The notes under the pieces were generated by a model that was not told the origin of the DNA, made no database searches, and was given only the letters and a program-made list of their open reading frames with translations. A stretch of DNA of 64,000 bases from Doris montereyensis. Taxonomy: Eukaryota; Mollusca; Gastropoda; Nudibranchia; Dorididae. The stretch lies in NCBI GenBank assembly GCA_037039925.1, contig JAXRKP010001604.1, forward strand, positions 5,001 to 69,000, read 5' to 3'. Positions 1 to 13,100 of this stretch are shown piece by piece; the first letter of the stretch is position 1, and every line of letters begins with the position of its first letter. A program made the translations under genes and the position numbers.

Positions 1-149
1 GATATCAAGACAAGAAAAAGAAAATAAAGAACAATTCGGGAACTTAAAAAGATATAGAAAAAATAGACTTTCGGAACTTAAAACTGCACCATCACCACCA
101 AAACAAAGATTAAACTTTTTAACTCCAATGTCAAATCGGTATTTATGGA

Positions 150-590
150 ATCTTGCACTCTGTCTTCTTTGGCTGGACATTAGTCTTTGGATGTATATGT
201 AAAGGCATCAAATCGTCTGGCAAGAAAACTTCAGAGTTTTGTCAACATTTGCCATAGGAAAGTACTAAGGATTCATTAGTCAGATAAAATTCAAAATGAA
301 ATGCTGGCAAAAAAAAGGTGCAGAAATCAATAGCAGAAGAAATAGGGCAGCGGAGATGGAGACGATAGACACATCCTCAGCAAACTTCAGAGAAGTGCTA
401 CAAGACATGCCCTTCAGTGGAATCCACAGGGGCAGAGGATTAGGGTAAGTCACGATTAACCTGGAGAAGCTTAGTGGAGGATAACTTGAAGGGAGGAAGT
501 CTTTGAGGAAGGATTCAACAAGAATATCCCAAGATAGGAATACGTGGAAGTTTGTTGTTCGTGGCCTTTACCCTGGTATAGGGTGAAAAG
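150..590 (+). mobile_element. 3' remnant of a non-LTR retrotransposon (RT C-terminal region)
   Basis: Across shifting plus-strand frames the sequence gives pieces typical of the C-terminal tail of LINE polyproteins: an IRWSDKIQNEML-like segment near 275-305, LRKLQRSATRHALQWNPQG-like text near 380-430, then a TWRSLVEDNLK-like and a DRNTWK..V.GLYPGIG-like ending near 455-585. Several frameshifts and stops make it inactive. The 5' part is outside the window or lost. The clade is not assigned. Confidence 0.65.
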
Positions 591-648
591 GTAATGATCA
601 TGATTATGGTGATAGATAGGCCAATGCATAGTTCTTTTTTTTCATAAT

Positions 649-853
649 GATAACGGATCAACTAATTCTTGAGTATTGCTGTCAACGCATATATTTTAAT
701 TTCTTCTTCTTCTTCATAATGAATTGGCCAGTCATTATGAAGAAGAAAAAATTAAAATATATGCGTTGACAGCAATACTGAAGAATTGAGTTGATCCGTT
801 ATCCGTATTGAGTATTGCTGTCAACGCATATATTTTAATTTCTTCTTCTTCAT
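649..853. repeat. Near-perfect palindrome with an extra third arm
   Basis: The arms at about 649-722 and 732-803 are near-exact reverse complements around a loop of about 9 bp: GATAACGGATCAACT at the left end returns as AGTTGATCCGTTATC at the right end. A third, direct copy of the arm core (GAGTATTGCTGTCAACGCAT) starts near 810 and runs to 853. It lies about 1.1 kb upstream of the Unk start codon. Transcribed, it would form a hairpin of about 70 bp. It could be a fold-back element or a local inverted duplication; no protein is encoded. Confidence 0.85.
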
Positions 854-1779
854 GAGTATTGTTGTCTTTGTAACAGTCAACTCTTTGTTGTTCTTGATCT
901 GGTCTCAAAAGTCAAGGAACCCACCTTGCCGATTCCTTGGACATGTGAAGATGGTCATGCAGAATTTGGAGCCTATGCCAATTCTTCGTTGCGCCTGCTA
1001 ACTGTTTAACAGTTACTCATCGATCTATTAATATCAGTACCAGCTTTTTAACTAGACCCAGGCTTTCCCCCATAACACCAAAGGTTGGACGCCCTTCTCA
1101 TGGGATAGTAAGGACGGACAGGAAGCCTGATTTGAACTTCCCTGTCCAATATTTATCAGTTTCATAAGAATGGCATGATAAACACATCTTAAAGAATGTG
1201 ACTGGCGATTTAAATGAAACAAATTGATAACATAGAGACACTTAAAATATGTTATTGTTGATATTGTTGCCATTGAAAATGATGTAATCTTGTGGTATTC
1301 AAGAACTATGTTAACTAAAAAAATGCTCTTCAGATTTACTAAAACCTCCACAAGCAGCTTTCCATGACGATAGAGATCACGTTCTCCAAGTTTCATGGTT
1401 GTAAGACAATTCCTTCATAGTCAGGATAAAGACTTATTAAACGTCTCTCGTACTATGTCCTGATTGTCCTCAGTCAATTCATCCTACTAGTAGATTTGTT
1501 TTCTTCCTTAGAATATTGCTGTGTTTTCACTTTGTTCTCATAATCATTTACGAGCGTACTACCAGTATTCATGAAGTTTGTTATCGAGTTACATTTCGTT
1601 TTCATATCATTTTAGTTTGTAGAGTTGTTGGGTTTTGGTTGTTTATACCCAAGTTGCATAACATAGATTTTTGCATATCTGATCGATTGCTTTGACTGCA
1701 AGAGTTTCATGTTCTGTTTGGATTCATGTTTCCCTGTTTCTCCTCATGTTATTCGAAGGCCACGAGATAACAGATAACA

Positions 1780-1895
1780 GGTGTTCTTTATGACGTAGGG
1801 AGGGGAAACCCCTGTCATGTGACCTTGCTAACCAATCAAAATTGGTATTTTCCATGCGCAAAGATTATGCGCAATAGAATTCAGTAACAACAATA
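1780..1895 (+). promoter_or_regulatory. Putative Unk proximal promoter and 5' UTR
   Basis: The stretch before the Unk start codon holds a CRE-like TGACGT (1791-1796), a TCATGTGAC E-box-like word (about 1815-1823) and a CCAAT box (1832-1836) about 60 bp before the ATG. There is no clear TATA box. These are motif matches by eye; the transcription start is not visible. Confidence 0.4.
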
Positions 1896-1951
1896 ATGCC
1901 GTCGGAGGCGCCTATAGTCCCTAGTCAGTCGGAGAAACCAGAGCATTATAT
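1896..1951 (+). CDS. unk: Unk exon 1 (start codon, N-terminus)
   Basis: Encodes residues 1-18 plus two bases of codon 19; reads MPSEAPIVPSQSEKPEHY. The donor is GTAAGT at 1952. The split codon with exon 2 gives HYMYLKEF, like HYTYLKEF in vertebrate UNK. This exon is too short to stand out as an ORF. Confidence 0.88.
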
Positions 1952-3882
1952 GTAAGTTATGGTCTTTTAATGTTAAATTAATGCACATTTAACTGTGTAA
2001 CAGTGTTTTCATGGATGTAACAAATGTGCCGTCTTTTCTACAGGTACCTAAAGGAGTTCCGCACCCAACAGTGTGAGCTCTTTCTTCAGCATAAATGTCA
2101 ACAACATAGGCCCTACACCTGTTTTCATTGGCATTTTCTGAATCAAAGACGTCGAAGGCCAGTACGCAAGCGAGATGGCACATTTTCCTACAGTCCAGAT
2201 ATCTATTGTACCAAATACGACGAGACAAGTGGCATTTGTCCCGATGGAGACGAGTAAGTTGTGTGAATTGTGAACCTAAGGCATGGTTCAAAATTTTGGT
2301 GGGAAATGGGCAAGTCATCATATCGATATCGTTTCTCGACTCGTGTCTGAAAGAAAAAGAGCGTTAGTTTTCTTTTGAACCTTATCTAGTGGCTGATTTT
2401 AGTTGTTTTTTCAGTATCTCCTTATTACACACTATTACTGAGCTTAAGTCTGGTTTTATGGCGATACAGTTTTAAACGCGACGGCAGGAAATACACCCGT
2501 TTACTCGTGGATGATGTAAACAAACACGAGCAGCCATCTTGGACCAAATTTTGATTGGAGATTGAGACCTACTTTTTTATACAAATCGTATCCTCTTTGT
2601 TCATACAGTTATTGTTAAGACAATTCAGAACTTCAATTTGTATGACAGTTGTTTGTGAATTCTGGACAATTTGGATGTGCGTTTCTTTAACTTTGATACA
2701 TTCCAACTAGATCTAAATTCATTGGCAGTGGATATTGTTGTGAGTGCGCTTCATAATCTTGTGACCTAGGCATGTCCTATTCTTAGATTTTTAGATGAAA
2801 TGACAACAAAGGAGAGGTGAAATATGTAACTAGATTTATTTGTGGCGAAGCTTACGTTTTACGTATGGCATTCTTTATGACTTATTATGCCTTTTGTGAA
2901 ATTATATCTGGGTTTCAACCAGCTGCGATGAAAATGACGCATGAAACGATTGTTTTATCCCATCAAAACAAAATCAGCTGTGAGCTATAAATAGGAAATG
3001 CTAGACCTTGACCCCATCATGAACTTGACTTCCTCCGGAAAGTTCATTGAAATGGGGAATTATTAGGGCCAACAACAACAACACAGAACTGCGCTGAAAC
3101 AGCTTTACTCTTGAGTCGAGTGATAATAGATCTAATGCTTTTCACCTTGTAACTTGAAGAATTTGCACAGAAGAAAAAACTCACTTTCATATACCGATAG
3201 ATTTATATCCTAATGTGGACCTAGATTTAAAATCTAGATCTAGATGATACATCTTTGAAATGGTTTATAAAAAAATAAATAAAATAGAGATCTCTAGATT
3301 CTACGTTGATTAGGAAAGTATGTAATGTGAGCATGAAGTAGTATTTGATCAGACTCAAACAGTATCTGATTGACGGTGAAGATTGGCTCTATCTCACCTA
3401 GATCTATTTAAAGAAATGATGTCATTTCTTGGTGGAGGATAGGGAGACAATATGTTCTAGTACTAGATTTCTAGTATATAAAGCTGCAGCAGGGTAATTG
3501 AAAGTTTAATCAACTCTTAACTAATAATGTGTGTTTACACTCTAGGTATCAATCAATTTAGTTTACCAGACAGCTTAGAGTAAGGTTGAGAGATTTACAG
3601 CTTTTTTGTAAGTATTGACATATATCTAGATCTACCCATTTTTCTCAAGGTATCACATGTTTATGGATAAACTACAATCTAAATAGAAAACACTTGATCT
3701 TTTACTGCAAAAAAAGATTAATTATTAATGTTCCTTGCGATTTTTTTCTTTATAGAATACCACATTTATTATTTTTAAGATCAACACATACATACTAATA
3801 GATCTTAGAAGATGTAGATATCTCTAGATCTAGGATCTTGTCAACAATCAAATTTTAAAGATTGAAAGTGTAAGAGCCCATT

Positions 3883-3953
<71 letters not shown>

Positions 3954-4083
3954 TCTTCACCTCTCACCCTCACTCTCTTTCTCGTTATTTTTCATCGGTG
4001 AGAACAAGATTGAATTTCGAATTTTATCCCGTGGTTAATGTCATAGTTTTAGAAGCATGTTCTCTATCGATTAAGGGCCCATT

Positions 4084-4154
<71 letters not shown>

Positions 4155-7100
4155 TCTCACCCTCATTCTCACTCTCTTTCTCGTTATTTTTTATTGGTGA
4201 GAACAAGATTGAATTTCGGAACCTTTCAGGGATTGTAAAAATATCCCAATTTCCTGGGGTTCTAGGGATTTTGGTTTTTCCTCAATAGTTTTGGGTACCT
4301 GAACCCATCTGTGAAATACAGAATTAAAATGAACAAGTAGCCACATGACCAACTGATTAAAACAAACATGTCATCCATCGTTGGACGGTAGATAAGATAA
4401 GTAATTCATATGTAAGAACGTCTATCCTTGTATTGACAGGTTAAGTACGCAATGAAAGACAATTGCAGTGCACAAGTCTATTTTCTAAGCACTGTCGCAT
4501 GTCAATACCGTACTGATTGTTAGGTTACGAGCACGGTCTATCTCGATGCCTGATTTCACACCTTTGTAATGGATATCTGGTGTGCCTGGCTTATGGTCGC
4601 CGTGAACTGGTCCTTGCACCATTGTGTACATATCATTTATTGTATAGAACGTGTAACACTAATGCAGGTGTAATGATTGATGTTTTGCTAACACGGAAAC
4701 TAAATTTGGATAACCAAGTGAATTTTGGAATAAATTATTATGGTGGAAATTGTGATGATAATCAATGCAATCCCCTAAAACACCGTCCCAGTTAGCCGGG
4801 GACTTTCCTGTTTAGAGAGGTAAGATATATAGAAAAAATTGTTTCCTTTGATTTCTTCACGATTGGTCAGATTCCGGGTTCCCGATTTGAGAGGTTCACC
4901 CCGATATATAAAATTAAATACTAAGGGATTAAACGGATCCGGTGGCGGGAGTTGATCACAACTGAGAATTAAAAGACAGGCAAGGATTTCTTGCAGGTTC
5001 CACTGGATACTGTCTTTTTAAATTACTAGGTTTCATGAGGCAAGTTGATTTCTCGCAGGTTCCACTGAATGCTATCTTCTTAAATTACTAGGTTTCATGA
5101 GGCAAGTTGATTTCTCGCAGGTTCCACTGAATAGTATCTTCTTAAATTACTAGGTTTCATGAAGCAAGTTGATTTCTCGCAGGTTCCACTGAATACTATC
5201 TTCTTAAATTACTAGGTTTCATGAAGCAAGTTGATTTCTCGCAGGTTCCACTGAATACTATCTTCTTAAATTACTAGGTATCATGAAGCAAGTTGATTTC
5301 TCGCAGTTTCTACTGAATAATATCTTCTTAAATTGCTAGGTTTTATGAAATACAGGGGACTCAGTAGTCAAACAGTGGCGTGTCTACCTCTCAACCAAAG
5401 GTTGTGGGTTCAAGCCCCGTCTGGTTGAACATTTTTCTCAAGTTTTTTGGACGTATAGTTCCAGTTCCACCGGACAGACGATACAAAGGGGTACCATTTG
5501 CAGATCACAATACTCTGTGTACGTTAAAGACCCTTTCGCTGTTTACAGGGCACTCCAGGCAAAATAAAAAAACCTACCAAAACACATGAAAGTCACCTTA
5601 GCTGTAGATGTGGGTAAAATTATTTCAAATTTTAAACAATCATGAAATACAATATGATTGTTGTTGCATCAGCTCGCACTTAGCAGAGCTGTTTTACTTT
5701 TTGGAGGCTGATGTGAATATTGTGATGTGGATGAATATCAAGAAGATTTTCTTTGGATTGTTGTTTTGTGTGAATTTCTTTTTCAACTCGAGATTGGATA
5801 TATATATATTTTTTCAAAAATGGTTTTCTGTTGCAGGTGCCCATATCTACACAGAACAGCAGGTGATACTGAAAAGGAGGTATCATTTAAGATATTATAA
5901 GACTGGAACATGTATATATGAAACAGATGCTAAAGGACATTGTACTAAAAATGGGCCTCATTGTGCTTTTGCGCATGGTGCAAATGATATGAGACCTCCT
6001 GTTTATGACTCTACAGAACTGCAACCGTGTATGGATTTATTAGAAAAAGTGTCTTGCTCACCGAGTACCTTAGAAAAGGATAAAGTATTGGCTGAAGATC
6101 CTAGATGGAATGGTACGTGAAAATACAACATAACATTTTATTTTATATTTTATAAAAGAATAGTTAATTTCATCACTTTTATATATTTGTATTGTATGGA
6201 GGGAAAAGTTTATGTAACCATTTAAGAGTGTGTGCTGATGGCTTTCTTCCCACTTGTAGTGATTTGAGGACAATTGCATTCACCATTTTTATGCTAGCAT
6301 TGCTTCTTGAGAAACCTAAGTTTTTTCCGTTTTTGTTGAGATTTAGGACTCCTAATAGGAGAGTTTCTGTTTGTTTTTAATTTTTTATATTGGCTTTGAC
6401 TTTGAACACATTAAGCAACACAGGGTAATTTTAACCATGCATTAAATGATAGAGGCTTAACTGCACGGCCTGTGATTTTGTATGATGATAAGCGAAATAT
6501 TAGATGATGGTTAATGTTTACAGTACAGAAATTTCACTCGCATAACTGCCATCCAGCACGTAAAAACATATTTAGTATGGTTTTTGTTTTGTTTTTCTTT
6601 CTTTGAATTCGGAAGTCTGTATTTACCTTGAAGAGCATGTGTATATGAGGGTGAACTGTGTTTTTTTGTTTGTAAAGAAACTCTTGAGTTATATACAGAT
6701 TGATGGAGGGGGGTATACGGAGACGCCTGGCTTTTCACATAACAACCTTCACATTTTCCCAGAAAAGCCAGTGATGTGCTTTCTTTCTTCGCATTTATAT
6801 ATATAATTCGTAATAATGATGAGAGCGCCTTGAAATCAATTTTAGTGCAGTATTTAGTCTCTAACAGGTAGGATGAATTGTAGATGTTGTTATCTTCATG
6901 TCTAACTTCGTTTTAATGAACCGCTGAAAATAGGTCCCTAGTAGTAGAAGTAGTAAAGAAATATAATTGAAATATATATTCAAATGAAAAATTAACAAAA
7001 AAAAGATTTTCATCCGCTGCATATTAGAAGGAGATCAATATTGTAGTCTGCCTAAATCCCAAAACTACCCATTCAGTCGTTATGGAGGGAACAGGGTACA

Positions 7101-10100
7101 AAGATTTCAATGTGGTAATGGTTCCCTTTTATTAGTAAATAATAGTATAGATGTTAATGTTATATCATTTGCCTGTTAGTACCAATCAAGGCCCTGAAAT
7201 CTAGTGACAGCACTGTATATAAAACTAATACGTGATTAGTATTCAATTTCTTTTTTTAATCCACGTGTTGTATTCTCTTTCCTTCTCTCTCTTGGGCACG
7301 GGGGGTTGGCAGTGATGCTGGTAGGTCCTACTGCTTTCCTTTTGCTTTTTCACTTCTCTTTTATCTTGCTGTTTCCTCTTAATTCACCCTGAGATCACCC
7401 AAATGGTGGACAGGGTAAATTTCAATTAAACAAACAAGTTCTCTCTTGGGCAGTTGGTGGGCGCTACTGGTAGGTCATACTTCTTTCCTTTCACATGTCT
7501 TTCATCTTGCTGTTTCTTCTTAACCTAACTTTAGATCGCTGCATATATTGGACGGGATAAATTTCATTGAAACAAAGGAAAAACCCCTCTCCCTCTCTTC
7601 TTCTCTACCTCTGTCTCTGTAGGTGTTGGGAGGGGTTGTTATTTGTTTGTGACTAATTAACAATTGTTTTGGATTGTGTAGTTATCTGTTTGTATTAACC
7701 TTTAACTCATTTTTTTAAATTTGGAGGATACTGTGGTTTTCTTTTCATAAGATAACTTAATATTTCATTCTATTTGTTCATCGTATTTTTCTCATTAAAG
7801 GATGCAGAATTAATAAAGATTGAAAGATTATGAAAAGGAGTATAAATATTTTGCAAAATAACATGACTAACCTTATTTTTTTCCATCAGATACAAATTTC
7901 GTTCTGGCAAATTATAAAACAGAACCATGCAAAAGACCACCTAGGCTGTGTAGACAAGGCTATGCTTGCCCACAGTTTCACAATACAAGAGATAGAAGGA
8001 GAAGTCCTAAACTTATGAAATACAGGTATGCCATTTCTGAGTATCATTAATTACATCATGTTTATTGGGGATTAATGATCCTATAGAAACAGTTCCTTAG
8101 AGCAGGAACTAAGTTAGCTCGATTGGTAGCGCTTTCTTTTCATGACGAGGCAATGAGTGCCGACGCAGAGATCGCGGGTTCAATCCCCATGGTGACCAAT
8201 ATTTTTTCTGTCTATTCCTTGTATTTATCTTGTCTTTGGTCCTATGGGGCTTTGCTATTATTTAATGCCATTTCCTTCACTCTCTACAGGGTAGTAATGT
8301 AATATGGCTTATACCACTGGAAAACTCTATTCAAAATCTTTCCATTAATTCAATCGTGTGTCTTGTGATACAGAATGTATAATCAATGTGTGCTTTCATA
8401 CTCATAGTAAACTAGGAAGTCAGGAAAAAAGCTGCTTGCAAACTGACCACTTTCTCTTCTTCTTTGTGTCGATATGATAGTGGACTCTGATTGGTCGAAT
8501 CAGAATGTTGCTAAAAAAAATAAGTTTTACAATGATGCCTATTTTCCCCATTGGTGACGAAGTTACGAACTTATCCAAGGCTGTTAAGTCGGGGGGGGGG
8601 GGGGGGGGTGCCACCTGGACTGGCGAGTTTGATTTTCTGTTCTTTGCATATTCGGGTAGAATGATCATTTATCTACAAGTTTATAGCAGGAAAATGTCCA
8701 TATGACGTATTTTTTCTTTTTCACAAAATATTTTGTACACAAGGGTAGGTAAAAACAGTCAAAATTTTAAGCATAAATTACCTAAACACTGACGGAGAAG
8801 ATGTCAGTAAAAACACGTACATTGACGGCTAATCGTCAAATGTCGCAACACCAAGGTCACCTGACTTCTGCCGAGACAGCTCGTCGTTTCGGCCCATCAT
8901 TGTGTGACGTAAACACGTGCACAAGCATAGGAATAGAGGGGAAAAAACAAAAAGTAAACGCTGTAATGCTCTGGGCTTGTTCTTCATTTTCATGAGCTTT
9001 GTGAGTGAGTTTTTGTGAGATACAGAAGAAAAGAAAATTTTCTGTACAGCATCGCTTCATTTTGTCAATGATAATTTATTCATCTTCAGATCTACCCCTT
9101 GTCCAAATGTGAAACATGGTGATGAATGGGGTGACCCGACTCAGTGTGAAAACGGAGACGCTTGTTCCTATTGCCACACACGCACTGAACAACAGTTTCA
9201 TCCTGAGGTAATATGAATAATATAACAGAATTATTATGATGATACTAATCCTAGTATGCCCAATACACAATGGTGGTAGTAGTAGTAGCATTCAAAGACT
9301 TGATAGGGACATTTTCAAAAGAAATTTGTAGTACAATTTGTGAAGTGGCAATATGAGATGCTGAAAGAGCAAATTGGGATTTGTTTGGGGAGCGAAGGGG
9401 TGGGTTTGAAAAGGGGATTGGGAACATGAATATTTTTCTTTTTTCACTAGTACAGCAAAACGACAGAAATAAAAACCAAGCAGTATTGATTTGAGGGACT
9501 TTAAAAAGTATTCTAAGACATCATTTTCAAAACATGATTAATCACATTTAAATTTAAAGTTATGCGCACTGACAGTAATACATGCATGATTAATTAATGA
9601 AGAAGAAGAGAAGAATTTATCTTCAGTGTTTTGCAAACGCAAATTGTTGGAGATGGTATTTAATATGTATAATTATGTGCTTAGAACTGTTTTAAGATGG
9701 GAGTGGACTCTATAGAAATGAATTAAATTATTATTATCATGTCAACCCCAAAACGAATAGCGGAATCTTTTCTCTTGCAATTAAACTTTGTGTGGTGGCT
9801 GTATACAATGCCGCTTTTTAAGAGGATATGCGGGTTCTAGAACTATTTTTTTTTCGATTAAATTATGTGCATATGTAATCGTGAACTTATATGGTGTTGT
9901 TTTCTTGGTTGTCATGGAAATGGCCGGCATCTTGAATAATTTTTGTTTGTTTTGTTTACACGTTATTTTACATAGCTATTTAGAAAACTTAATGACAAAA
10001 TCGCTCCAAACTTCACATACAAGTTGTTCAAGGTAATGACTATAAACCTTCAAAACAAAACTCAGACTTTTAGATTTATTTATGTTTTTATGAAATTTTT

Positions 10101-13100
10101 TTTAGTTTGCCATATAAAACATACAAATTAATTATGAAATATTTTTTTTTGCAAAACGTATACATTTTATCGGAAACAATTTTCTTAAAAGTTTGTTTTT
10201 ACAGTAATTGGTTATGTACATGCGAAATTTCATGTCAAAATATGTACAAGTAAGGCCAAATAGCGGGGGAAATATGGTCTAAAAAACAACATTTTGAGAA
10301 AAATGCAATTGAAGTTTCACAACACTAAAAGCATACTAATACACACATTTCACAGAACTTTCAGCTCACAAGAGTTTTTTACTCGTGATATCAAACAACA
10401 TGCATCAAATGGTAATAAAAACATTGCATGGAATAGAATGAATATATTCTGTAATCAGAAATTATAATCATTAAAAACTGAATGAAACATTCACGATAAC
10501 CCAATTGGGGAACCGACTGCATTGTGGGAAGAAACACGCGTAATTGCGCAAGAGCAGTGTTGATTGGTTAAACGAGCCCACTGTAAGAGATGGGGAGAGA
10601 CTTCACGACTGTTCGCCCGGATGTTAGTGGCATTTGAGCGTAACCTTTGCTCATATATATAGAAATGTGGGCTTTGTTAGCAGTTCTGAATACAATAATG
10701 TTGTACTATAGCGAAATAATGCTATTGTCACTGATTGTCTAGTCTCAAGATGAAAAGTACAATGCACACGAAGAGATGTGGAAATGTATAGGACGATTCC
10801 ATTTTATTCGAGGGCTTTTAGGTTTGTGAGATCCTCAAAATAAGGCCAAAAAATTATAATTTGACACGAAACATGTCGATTGTTGTCTTAAAAGACTATT
10901 TTTTCACAGAAAGACAGGGAATTGAGACTTCGGGATGGTTTATATGTAAAACTAAGATGTGGAACTAGAAAGAAATGCCATAACCATCAATTTTGATATT
11001 TTTACCCAAAATAGCCTATTCCAGGTGCCGCATATCCCCTTAAATATAATGAGACAGTAATTGCTGATAAATCATATTAAATTCTGATAGTATACCAACT
11101 CCACAAAAATGCACAATATATAAAAGCATTGGTAGTGACTTTGTGTTTATTGTTCCCTAATGTTTATTCTCACATGTGGGCATGTTCTTTAATATTAACG
11201 GCTGTTTATTCCCATTTAGATTTACAAATCAACCAAGTGTAATGACATGGTCCAAACAAAGTCCTGTCCCAGAGGAGCTTTTTGTGCATTTGCTCATGTG
11301 GAGAGTAAGTTTCCTTATTTTAGGTTAGAATTTTAAAAACAAAGATACTTTTAACAGAAGGTAGCTATCCAAAAGATAACAGATTTGTACACTCAAATAA
11401 TAGGTGAGTAACATTACAAGCAGGTCACAATGTATGACTTCAGTGTAGATGTCAACGGAATTGAATGAATTAATAGGGCATTCATCCTGTTAATCCACAG
11501 CCATCATTGTTTTAAATAAAAAATTGTGTTCAGCTAGCTTGATATCTCATAAATAAGCTCCTTCATCCCCTGAACGAAGGGATCGGATCAAGTGTTTACT
11601 TTTCATCCCCTGAACAAAGGGATCGGATCAAGAGTTTAATTTTTGCATTGTGACATGTTTTATTATTATGTTCATTAAACAGAATCTTTGGACACCTAGA
11701 TAAAGAACAAAGACAGTTTTATATGTAGAAATTAATTTCTTTTCTCTCTTCTCCCCCCTAATACAGATGAAATTACATCAGTGCGGGACATGTTGTCAGT
11801 GAGCAGCAATTCCTTAGCTGCCTTTGTAACCAATGTGTTGCCACCTAAAGATGCCTGTGACAAATTAGGGGGAACAGATGTTATAAATGGAAAAGAAGTA
11901 AGAAGATATCATCTCTGAAAGGGGGAAAAAATGTGTCATGCATGTCTTTTATAGTATTACAGAAACTCCAGAAAAATTTTTTATTTTTAACTCACTGCAG
12001 ATGAACTGTTGTGGGTTTTTGCTCAAATGCTGTGACGAATGATTTTGAACCATTTTCAAAAAGGTGTTCAAGATTTTATCAGTGAGGATAAAGATAAATG
12101 GGTATTTTTGCCTCTTGAAGGGGAACAGTTCAGCTTTTCAATTATAGTGTACGTTTTTCTCACGCACCTTGAATATCAAGTGTATGCTTTTACAACATAA
12201 ACGAGTAGTTTTGGGTTAGAAAAACAGCTAAATACACTTCAATAGCATAAATGATTACAAAAAATCTTAGAAAAGATGGATGTTTTTCATAAGACTTTAT
12301 TCCTATGTCCTCCTCATTGTCAAAACGATTATTGGTGTTAACCTTTCTTTCTTTAAATTGCCCAATTGGACTATTGTTCCTGAAAAGCAGTGTCTGTTCC
12401 TGAAAGTTTGTTCCTGAAAGCTTAAACTTGGGGTAGTTAAATGTCCTTGCGATGTGAGAAGCAGTTCTGTTATGCCAAGTTTTTTAAATTTATGTTGTAG
12501 AGATGTCATCATAGTGTGGGACTCAGTAGCCCCGAAGCAAGGTGTCTGCCTCTCAACCCGAAGGTTATGGATTCAACCGATTGACACATTTTTTTCGAGT
12601 AAAATATCCCCCCTGGTCCAGGTGGATGGATCGACACATACTCCTTGTGGAGACGGACAATAAAAAGGAGGTCCTGTGTGCAGATCACATCACTCTGTGC
12701 ACGTTAAAGATTCCTTGACTGTTTACAAGGCAGTCTGAGCAAATTTTAAAAGTTCTTCCATAGACCCCTGAGATCACCGTAATTGTGAATATGGGTAAAT
12801 AAAATCAAAATGTCATCATAGCAAATTTAAGTCTGTATAGCTGTAACAACCTTAAGCTATCATTATGTCATTAACCGTTGTATTGAACAGAATGGAAAGT
12901 CAGAAATAAAGCTGCCAAATCCCATAGGCAAGGAACGGGCGAACAGCACTTCATCACATTCAGGCCCCACTTCTGTAAGCAGACAATTTTATTATTCTTT
13001 TGTGTGTTTTTTTACATTATGGACAATTGAATAGTTCTTTCTTTTTTTTAAAACTTGGTCCAGTCCAATTGACAAACAGGTATGGGGCATATCAAAAGTG

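Noticed and set aside
3998..4288. Open frames rich in Ser/Leu or Arg/Glu over the (TC)n tracts
   Set aside because: They are translations of a dinucleotide repeat with no splice or domain support.
4981..5348. Considered as a CRISPR-like array
   Set aside because: The 62-bp unit repeats entirely with no unique spacers, and the DNA is animal nuclear sequence.
7830..8018. ORF beginning MKRSINILQ overlapping Unk exon 4
   Set aside because: It is a shadow frame of exon 4; the exon's own frame gives the zinc finger.
8108..8190. Possible tRNA gene (clear A and B boxes)
   Set aside because: The stems do not pair as a cloverleaf and the same sequence recurs with a long shared tail, so it is a SINE head.
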